54,213 nt of DNA, taken from contig FN649734.1 of NCBI GenBank assembly GCA_000310025.1, forward strand, positions 3,440,644 through 3,494,856. Direction: 5' to 3'. Source of the DNA: Ectocarpus siliculosus. Taxonomy: Eukaryota; Sar; Phaeophyceae; Ectocarpales; Ectocarpaceae. A program made the position numbers and the translations under genes. The notes beneath the pieces are model-generated. The model was given only the letters and a program-made list of their open reading frames with translations. It ran no database searches and had not been told where the DNA came from. Shown here piece after piece: positions 47,501 to 54,213 of the stretch; position 1 is the stretch's first letter, and every line of letters begins with the position of its first letter.

Positions 47501-48292
47501 TGCTTCTGGTGTGTGTTCGGCGCTGTCCCAGAAGTTCATGCGCGGGACCTTGAACCAAAACCCCTGCAGTGCTACAGCAATATAATATGTCCACGGACAA
47601 AGGGTCATCACATACATGTCGTGTGTAGGTCGGAGAGAACGACACAGACACAGGAGGAAGTATTGGGTACGGGTAGGCACGTGCGAACGGAAGAAAATAG
47701 CAAGGGTAAACAATTTGATTGATGAGTACAAGCGACAACACAGCGGCAAAGCCCAGAGAGAACCGGGGCGTCCGCATCCCGGCGTCCTGTAGAAGACGTT
47801 CGTTCGCAGGACTACACAAATATATAAGCTGCACCGTTTCTTCATATGTTTGCTAGTCACCGCGTCTGCGGTCACATTTCCCGTGACGAGCTGGGCGTTG
47901 CGGTACACAAGAGTGCCGCGTGCGGTATACCCTCAGTCGAGATATGTACGAAACATTTTTTCTGAGTTTGCGGTCGCAACACACACGCTCACGCAGGAGG
48001 CAACGGCCAGCCCTGCACTACGTTGCGACGAAACAATACTCATGTATACCCGAAGAGCTTGGAAGAGCTACAGTAGTCGATACTATTATACTGCTGTAGC
48101 GTCCCTTTCTCACTTGGACAGCGCGGTGCCTCGGAAGACCACAGTTGTGGTCGTGAAGATCCCCTGGGCATATTCGCAGGGCGTGATGTACTGGGCGAGG
48201 CATGTGCACGCGGAGGCGTGGAAGGCTTGGTTGAGCAACAGAAGGGCGTACCCGAGCGCTGCGAAAGCTGTGTGTGTCGTGCTAGGGGCCAT
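44586..48292 (-). CDS. Secreted NTR-domain (TIMP-like) cysteine-rich protein
   Basis: A complete gene of 286 residues in four exons: 48292-48114, 46639-46306, 45671-45483 and 44744-44586 (TAA). Junction phases 2, 0 and 0 all agree. Residues 1-28 form a signal peptide (hydrophobic FAALGYALLLLNQAF, then HASA as a cleavage site), so the mature protein would begin Cys29-Thr-Cys. An N-terminal Cys-x-Cys is the hallmark of NTR modules, and in TIMPs this free Cys-Thr-Cys amino terminus binds the metalloprotease zinc. The module continues with VVFRGTALSK, VTFTVQVNAVYSGDV, ISFVTGGNSAICGV, EEYLLGLY and VGLCDLARVW, the usual NTR pattern of strands, a glycine turn and a W after the last cysteine. Two related cysteine-rich units follow, each starting EC-L-Y at an exon boundary after Gln (DGLESEYYCADTCDDPDRC and NGKYYCSDTCDSPAAC). 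A role in the extracellular matrix, perhaps protease inhibition, is inference; similarity to TIMPs is structural. Confidence 0.85.
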
Positions 48293-50875
48293 GATGGCGG
48301 TCGCTCCACCGGCGTACTGGGTGCTGTATGTGTTGTAGGTGAATTGTGGGTACGTATGGCGCCAGGCAAGCCGCTGGCTCTCTGGGAAAAAAGGCCAGCA
48401 AAAAATAATTCCCCCGTCCGTTGACGATTGATTTCCGGTGGGCCAACAAAAACTACCTGTACATATGTACAGCGCCGACCAATGCAAAGAAAAAAAAGGA
48501 CCTGTATCGAAGTATGTCGCATCATGGCGTGCCTTGAGGTCGCTGAAAACACGGCTCCCTACATTCATACGCTGATACTCCGTAACCGCACCGATTATTT
48601 TTCTCGGCAGAGAGAGGCGTCAGCCGTGACGACGCGTCCTTCTGACGCGTAACCTACAGAAATACTGTAGTACTCCCGCAATAAACTTTCATACAACAAT
48701 GCGGGCGGGTGTCGTGGACCCTTGCAATGAATGATCGTTTTTTTATCATTCGTTGCTTGCTTGATGTGTGAAGAGATCTGGTATCACCGCATCGTACAGC
48801 AGTTCCAATGAGGTCCGATAGTCCTCTCCCCGATGCGAAAGAAAGAAGACGCGCACGCCAAATAGAAGTACATGTGCAATGTAGTATTTACCCGATTCGC
48901 AGGGTATCCGTCGATTGACGTTTATTTACCAGAATCGGTTTTCATTCTGTGATGTGAACGGGCCAACTAACAACTACCTACGTAGGTGGATCCGCTGCCT
49001 CTGCATTCAATTCGCCGCAGCGCATGTTATTAAACGGTTTCGGTCGATTCATTCCATTATGGGTGGCTGTGCTGTATGTTGCAGAAAGTCGTGATGAACG
49101 TTGTACATACACTGCACAGGCCCAAGTAGTGTGTGGATGAGGTTCGTCAACCGTTCACAACGAGTTCTACTGAGTGAAATTGTTCCTGGAAAAAGAACAA
49201 TGTTGACTACAATGTATGTATGTATGATTCATTCGAAGACAGACATGAAATTTGACCGATGCAACACGTGTGGTCTGTACTGCTGTCTACGACTCTTGCC
49301 GTAGGGCCGTGAGGTGCCTCATAGTGTACTCGCATATACGCTTGGGGTTCTATGCCCGTCCACGAATAGTGGCACCAAGAGGAAAAGTATTTAGACCATC
49401 GCGAACCTGCTTGTAAGAGAGGACGACCGACGACCGATGATATACCTGAACAAAGTTGGGATCGAAAAACGGAGCGAACATAGAGAACCGTGGGAGATCA
49501 AAGACGAATACTACACGCTCCCTCTCCCATTGACTCAGATCGGGTCGCCCAATGAAAAATCTTTACGTAGAGTGTCATGAGGTGGCATCAAGTTCAACCC
49601 TGCCCTGTGGTCACCATTGCACCAGGCTCGAAACAACGTGCACTACAACGAAAGGCGTTCTCCGTATGCAAACGAGTAGTCGACCGTTGACCGCACAGAC
49701 AGACGTGTGTTTCGGGACCGGCGCATCCGGGGTTTAGATATATGTTTCTGTGTGCTGCCGCCTTGCTCTCCGGGCTAGCAAAGAGATAGTACCTAGCGTC
49801 ATCTCAAGAGCAGCCAACACCCAACACGACGCTTGCAAAGGTTGAGGGCTCGAAGGGGGGCCCCTTTTCCGAGAGTGGGAGGTAGTTGGTCAATCACCGT
49901 GTACAAGCAGAGGTCAGGCCTTGCTTGTTTCTGCGCCACCAGCTGCTGGCACATCGAGCGACTTCGCGATAACCACCCTTTCGCACGCGTTCCGCTTGCG
50001 AAACTAGCCGTCGTCAGCCGGGTGAGGAAGCCGAGAGCAGCGCGGGAGGAGATACCTTCAAAACACAACACACCTGAATCAACAGCACCGTGGCCTACAG
50101 AGAAGGATGGTCGTGCGCATACGTGAGCCCCATTTCTGCACTAGGTGATGCGCCAAGAGTCGCCGTGTCCCGCTTATCCCAGGTACTAGAGGACGGCTCG
50201 GATCGCGGCAAAATGCCGCCGCCACCGCCCACGGTGTGCTGAATTTCTCTCGAATAAATTACTTCAAGAATGTTTTCCCCCTTCCATTACTCGGCGGACA
50301 ACGCCGTTCCCGGCGGCCATGCGTTGCGTCAACAATAACTCTGCTTTACACATGTGTACCGTTCTTGTCATGATGTTTTGTTGTCTTTACACAAAAAACC
50401 GTCTCGGGCTCATCATGCCCGGCACACGTGCCATACGAAAAATATTTGACAGCCCCAGCAGCCATGGCGTTGTCAGCACTCAACAACCGTCGTCGTCCTG
50501 ACCGCCGCCATCGGAAAAACATCCCAGAGTATTTAGCGTGAGCATCTCGCCCCCTCTTGCGCCCCCCTGCCCCACGACACCAAGCAGAGCAGTGCTTCTC
50601 TTGCGTGCCCTCATGTCGTGCCCACCCGGCCATGACCATGCAACACGCACGCAGAGACCATGATTCCTATTCATACACTCGAGCACAAAAAAATGTACTT
50701 CGTAGATATCACTTTCTCTCTTCAGAATGCAGGGACCAATGGGACACATCCGAATGATCCTTGCAGTTCCGAAGAGAGTGGCATGTGCTGCGAAATCTTC
50801 GCCACCGCCGCCACAGCAGCCACGAACGATCGGCGACATGCACCAGCACGTTCATGTCCTGCAGCAGATAGATCC
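48293..50875. other. Intergenic stretch without a supported gene
   Basis: The first few hundred bases are the promoter side of the NTR gene. No exon with matching splice sites was found. Open frames at 49799-50071 (minus) and 49833-50126 (plus) lie over each other and show no motif. The last few hundred bases before 50876 are the 3' flank of the small membrane-protein gene. Confidence 0.55.
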
Positions 50876-51934
50876 CTAGGCTGGGATAGGCTTTCCGTAC
50901 TGCTTCTTGAGCCTTTGGAACAAGATGTCCTCACGTCCCTTGTACCGAGCCAGGGCGTCTTCCACGGTGCTAAGCTTTTCAGGATTGTGCTGTGGACGGG
51001 GGCGAGGGGCACGAGGGTAGGATTGCTTTAAAGAAAGTTCTTAATAAAAAAAATATGGTGTGTACGAGGGCAAGGGGCTCGGGGGCTGTAACAAGTACTT
51101 CATTTAAGTAGTAGTGTTTCCCATCACTTTGAATCAGTGCACACCGCGTACAGTAAGTACCCTGGCCTCCAAAAAAAAAAAAAATAGCACCCTGAACAAA
51201 TTTTGAAACCTACATATTGTCCTGCCGGGTACGCACTGTAGGAGCTCAAATCCGTGGTCACAGAGAAAAAAAGGGTTCCTCCGGGGGAAGCAAAGCGAGG
51301 AACTACGAAATGAAACGCGGCATCATGACATGAATCGCAGTCATCACCGCCGTCCTTCACGTATGACAGTTAGGGTTGCGTGTCACATCAAGCGGCCGTG
51401 TTGCAAGCGAAGGACGTTTTTCCAAACGAACAAAAGGAGGGTGCGCTTGCTGGACTGCATACGCAAAGAAAAGACTTTTAAGAAAAGTGACTAGGAGGGC
51501 GCACGCACACCCAACCCTAACCCTTCCCGAAAACTTCGCCGATTCTATACTTTATCCAGTATATTTTCTGACTGAGATAAAAACCTGCGTAGACTACTGC
51601 TCGCCTGTTCGTAGAAGTTAGTCAGGCGGATCCGAGCCGACGCTTGACGCCTCTCCCCCGCGTGCTCCAGGCGGTAGAGCAACCAGTAACCTCCGCCAAA
51701 GAGGCCAAACACAATCGAGATGATCTGCGTCGTTCGTTCGGGATCAAGACGTTGAGCGAGAAAGGGGTCAGTAGCAGTCTGGTACATGGCCCACATCTCG
51801 CGCGCCGCGGTGTGCAGACGGGGTGATTCGTGACGGACAACGCCATCAACCTCGATGCCGCTATCGATAACAACAAACAACGTCCGAACGAAGCCGAGAC
51901 AGATAGCACGGAGGACTACAATAACGACGTTCAT
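50876..51934 (-). CDS. Small membrane protein, two exons, GC-AG intron
   Basis: Predicted 147-residue protein. Exon 1 (51934-51605) starts at an ATG and carries two hydrophobic segments, VVIVVLRAICLGFVRTLFVV near the N-terminus and IISIVFGLFGGGYWLLYRLE near residues 75-95, so it is probably a membrane protein. Exon 2 (50989-50876) encodes HNPEKLSTVEDALARYKGRE, then a Lys/Arg-rich tail, and stops. Joining them gives RIRLTNFYEQ/HNPEKLSTVEDAL, which reads as one helix and keeps phase 0. The join requires a GC donor (GAACAG|GCGAGC) and a normal CCACAG acceptor; no GT donor in exon 1 gives this phase. The short C-terminal pattern (FYE-HNPEKL, then a YKGRE and KKYG-type segment) seems familiar from other eukaryotic small proteins, but I cannot name the family. 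Its ATG overlaps the possible stop of the upstream Hsp70-like gene. Confidence 0.65.
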
Positions 51935-52062
51935 TCTCGGGAAGGGGGTGAGTCACATTCTCCGTTCACCGACCACGGGCAAATAAAGCTAACGCGCGGC
52001 GGCTAAGGGAGAGAGGCAACACACGACCCAGCGACAGGACGAGCACAAAAAACACGAGGCGG

Positions 52063-52114
<52 letters not shown>

Positions 52115-54213
52115 CGCGCGCGAGCGCGCGCACCACGCACCAAAGCCTGGTTGAGCAGCCGTCTCAGCGACCCCGGGCCGCCCGCCTTCTTCGGCAGCAC
52201 CGAGCTCTCGACCTCGTTCACGCAGATGCCGCACTCGTCCAGGGAGAAGAGCGTCGTCACCTCCTCCGCAAGCACGGGGTAGCCCCTACGTATCGCGAGG
52301 TGAAGCACGCACAAACAAGAAATGGACCACCACCCCAGGGGAGACAATGCAACAGCGAATTAATGCAGGTGCCGCGTGCGAATCGAAAATATTCAAGTGT
52401 GAATATCTTCATTTTCTCTCCGCACAGACGGGATGCCAAGAAGTAGGCGAACGCTATCGTGGAGGGGGGGTGATGATGACGGGGCCCCATATCGTTCACC
52501 AAAAAATGGTGCAATCATGGGAAAAAAAAAAAACAGTGGTTATCCCGCCTGCGAGGTCAAGGTACGACCAAAATCCAAAACACCAATTAGTCGCATACAT
52601 CACACACCACCACACACATTACGTAGTGGCATTGGAAAACAATTCCCATGTATACATGTCGCAAAACCGCCAGCCCCTACACATGGACACACAGCAAAAA
52701 AAAAAAAAACTCACCGGTCGTCCTGCATCGCGAGCGGATTTCCGAGCCTCTGCACCGTCACCCACGTTCCCCCCGATGATGCGGACCCCCTTTCCCCGGA
52801 CTTGTCCCCCTCCATCCACTCCACAATCTCCAGGTCCACGGCAAGGCCGGAGGACCCGGCGCTTTTTCGGCTGAACTGCCGGGTGATCGACGAGGGGACG
52901 CGGCTGCCCGTGGGGAACAGCTCCACAGCCTCGGCACCCTTGCAGCAGAGATACAGCAGTACACACGACACATAGTGCGACGGAGTGGCGTTGGTGTTCG
53001 GCAACATAGGGGTGGGGAACAGCAGCGACCTCTCACCACCGGCATTTGGCGGCCTACAGGACTTCCGCATGTTTCGGTCAAAAAACACCAATGCTTGATA
53101 CTCGAGGAGCAACATCATTGCTACGGGTTCTTTTGCAGATCGGTGGCATTTTCAAGGCGTCAGCAAGAGCCTCCACTGCCGGGGGTGACGGGGAGGTGAC
53201 GACGGGGGGGGGGGTGTAGGACGTAGGAGTGCCGCAAACGGCGGCATTGAGGAGGAAGGCAAACAAGAATAATGTACCCGTCTTTGGTGCCCGGGACGAG
53301 GCGAAATATGCCTTCCGCGAAAATCGACCGCCCTGAGTGCCCAAAGGCAAAAACCAAACGCGCACATAATTTTTGGCAGCGGCAACGAGACTGGCGCACT
53401 TTCAAGGGGTCGGCCGGCTATTGCGGCTGGACGCCAATACAAACGAACTCGCAGCACCTTCTTGCTGCGATCGACGAGCCCCAGCTTGTGCGACAGAGCG
53501 TCGTGTCCTGTCACCTGCCGTCACCGATGTTGCCGTGGTTTGTTGTTAGTCGTTCGGCCGTCGCAAAAAAGAAAAAACAGTCCGAGGACGCAAGGATCGT
53601 GTATTGGGCTTCGAAGGAAGGCGGCAAGGACGAGCGAGAGGCGACCAATGGAAAACATTTAATACGCTCATGTTTCACTCAAAGATTAGATAGACACCAA
53701 GCGTGACACTGCAAAACATCTCCCGTTGTGTCTTGAGTGCGTCCGAAACCACAGGGTGCGCTTGCCGTCGGCTCTCTCCGACATCAACCTCGCCAAGAAC
53801 CAACAAACGCAAGGGCGCCAACAACGTTTGCCCTCGAGACGGCAGGAGGCTCTTCCTCACCGGGAGGGCGTTGAGCAGCCCCCTCGAACCGGCCAACAGA
53901 AGCGCGGCCCCCTTGGCGCAGTCCCCGACACCCGGGTGCTCGATCTGCGCGTCTAGGAACATCTTCACAACCTCCTCCAGCAGCGCTGGCGTCTTTGCGC
54001 AACTCCCGTACAGCACCACCGTCTTCACCTGTTGGTTATCATTTTGGTTATCATGTTGGTTATCATGTTGGTTATCATGTTCGTTATCATGTTGGTTATG
54101 GTGTTGGTTATGATGTTGGTTATCATGTTGGTTATGGTGTTGGTTATGCTGTTGGTTATGGTGTTGGTTATGGTGTTGGTTATGCTGTTGGTTATGATGT
54201 TGGTTATGCTGTT
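51931..54213 (-). CDS. Divergent Hsp70-like protein, 3' part
   Basis: Partial gene, cut by the window edge. Exon 54028-53861 encodes VKTVVLYGSCAKTPALLEEV, then a stretch ending AKGAALLLAG; this matches the end of the Hsp70 ATPase domain (VVLVGGSSRIP, AVAxGAAxxAG). Exon 52938-52715 (AVELFPTGSRVPSSITRQFS, then DLEIVEWMEGD) and exon 52285-52141 (LFSLDECGICVNEVESSVLP) fit the start of the substrate-binding beta-sandwich, where Hsp70s have IPxxxxxxF and FxLDxxGIL. The phase-2 junction between these two exons agrees (DDR/GYPVLAEEV). One or two small exons between 53000 and 53500 are missing from my chain; SNDVAPRVSSIGVF near 53080-53130 may be the domain linker. A possible terminal exon is 52002-51931. 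The GSC-AKTP version of the phosphate-binding motif is unusual, so this is a diverged Hsp70/Hsp110-type protein rather than a core chaperone. Confidence 0.6.
52061..52115. repeat. (GGCA)n microsatellite
   Basis: About thirteen uninterrupted GGCA units followed by an alternating GC/CG tract, in the last predicted intron of the Hsp70-like gene. Confidence 0.97.
54031..54213. repeat. 12-bp minisatellite (TTGGTTATSNTG-type)
   Basis: About fifteen copies of a 12-bp unit (TTGGTTATCATG, with variants TTGGTTATGGTG and TTGGTTATGCTG) run to the window edge. The first copy abuts the splice acceptor of the Hsp70-like exon at 54028, so the array lies in its upstream intron. The variants alternate in a patterned way, which suggests expansion by multi-unit duplication. 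Confidence 0.95.

Noticed and set aside
47850-48338. Plus-strand open frame of about 162 codons with a hydrophobic end
   Set aside because: It is antisense to exon 1 of the NTR gene; its hydrophobic tail is the complement of the signal-peptide region.
49799-50126. Overlapping plus and minus frames
   Set aside because: No splice signals, no motif, and each is the shadow of the other.

Overview
The window looks like nuclear DNA of a brown alga (Ectocarpus-like stramenopile). This is inferred from style, not from a database match. The base composition is moderately GC-rich, exons are mostly 70-400 bp, introns are typically 300-900 bp with GTGAG/GTAAG-type donors, coding exons contain long low-complexity runs, and microsatellites are dense. 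No bacterial or organellar features were seen. The first ~500 bases are a homopolymer-ladder stretch typical of the poor end of a sequencing read.

Layout. 3.7-5.2 kb: start of an unrecognised plus-strand gene. 8.7-17.8 kb: an 11-exon minus-strand gene for a ~1450-residue multi-EF-hand protein. 17.8-19.7 kb: a divergent intergenic region holding a ~460-bp near-perfect inverted-repeat (foldback) element, a 44-bp tandem duplication and a 9-bp-stem hairpin. 19.7-31.8 kb: a plus-strand multi-EF-hand gene that is a diverged paralog of the minus-strand one, so the two lie head to head. 31.8-34.7 kb: an unusually long stretch without clear exons. 34.7-42.9 kb: a plus-strand leucine-rich-repeat gene resembling LRRC43-type proteins. 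44.6-48.3 kb: a complete four-exon minus-strand gene for a secreted cysteine-rich protein whose predicted mature N-terminus starts Cys-Thr-Cys and leads into an NTR (TIMP-like) module. 50.9-51.9 kb: a small two-exon membrane-protein gene (minus). 51.9-54.2 kb: the 3' part of a divergent Hsp70-like gene (minus), cut by the window end.

Exon chains were built by hand from splice signals, conserved motifs crossing junctions, and phase agreement at every junction. The EF-hand and NTR genes close perfectly in frame. EF-hand and LRRC43-type LRR proteins are often linked to flagella, and brown algal spores and gametes are flagellate, so a shared motility context is possible but only inferred. Three introns appear to use GC rather than GT donors.
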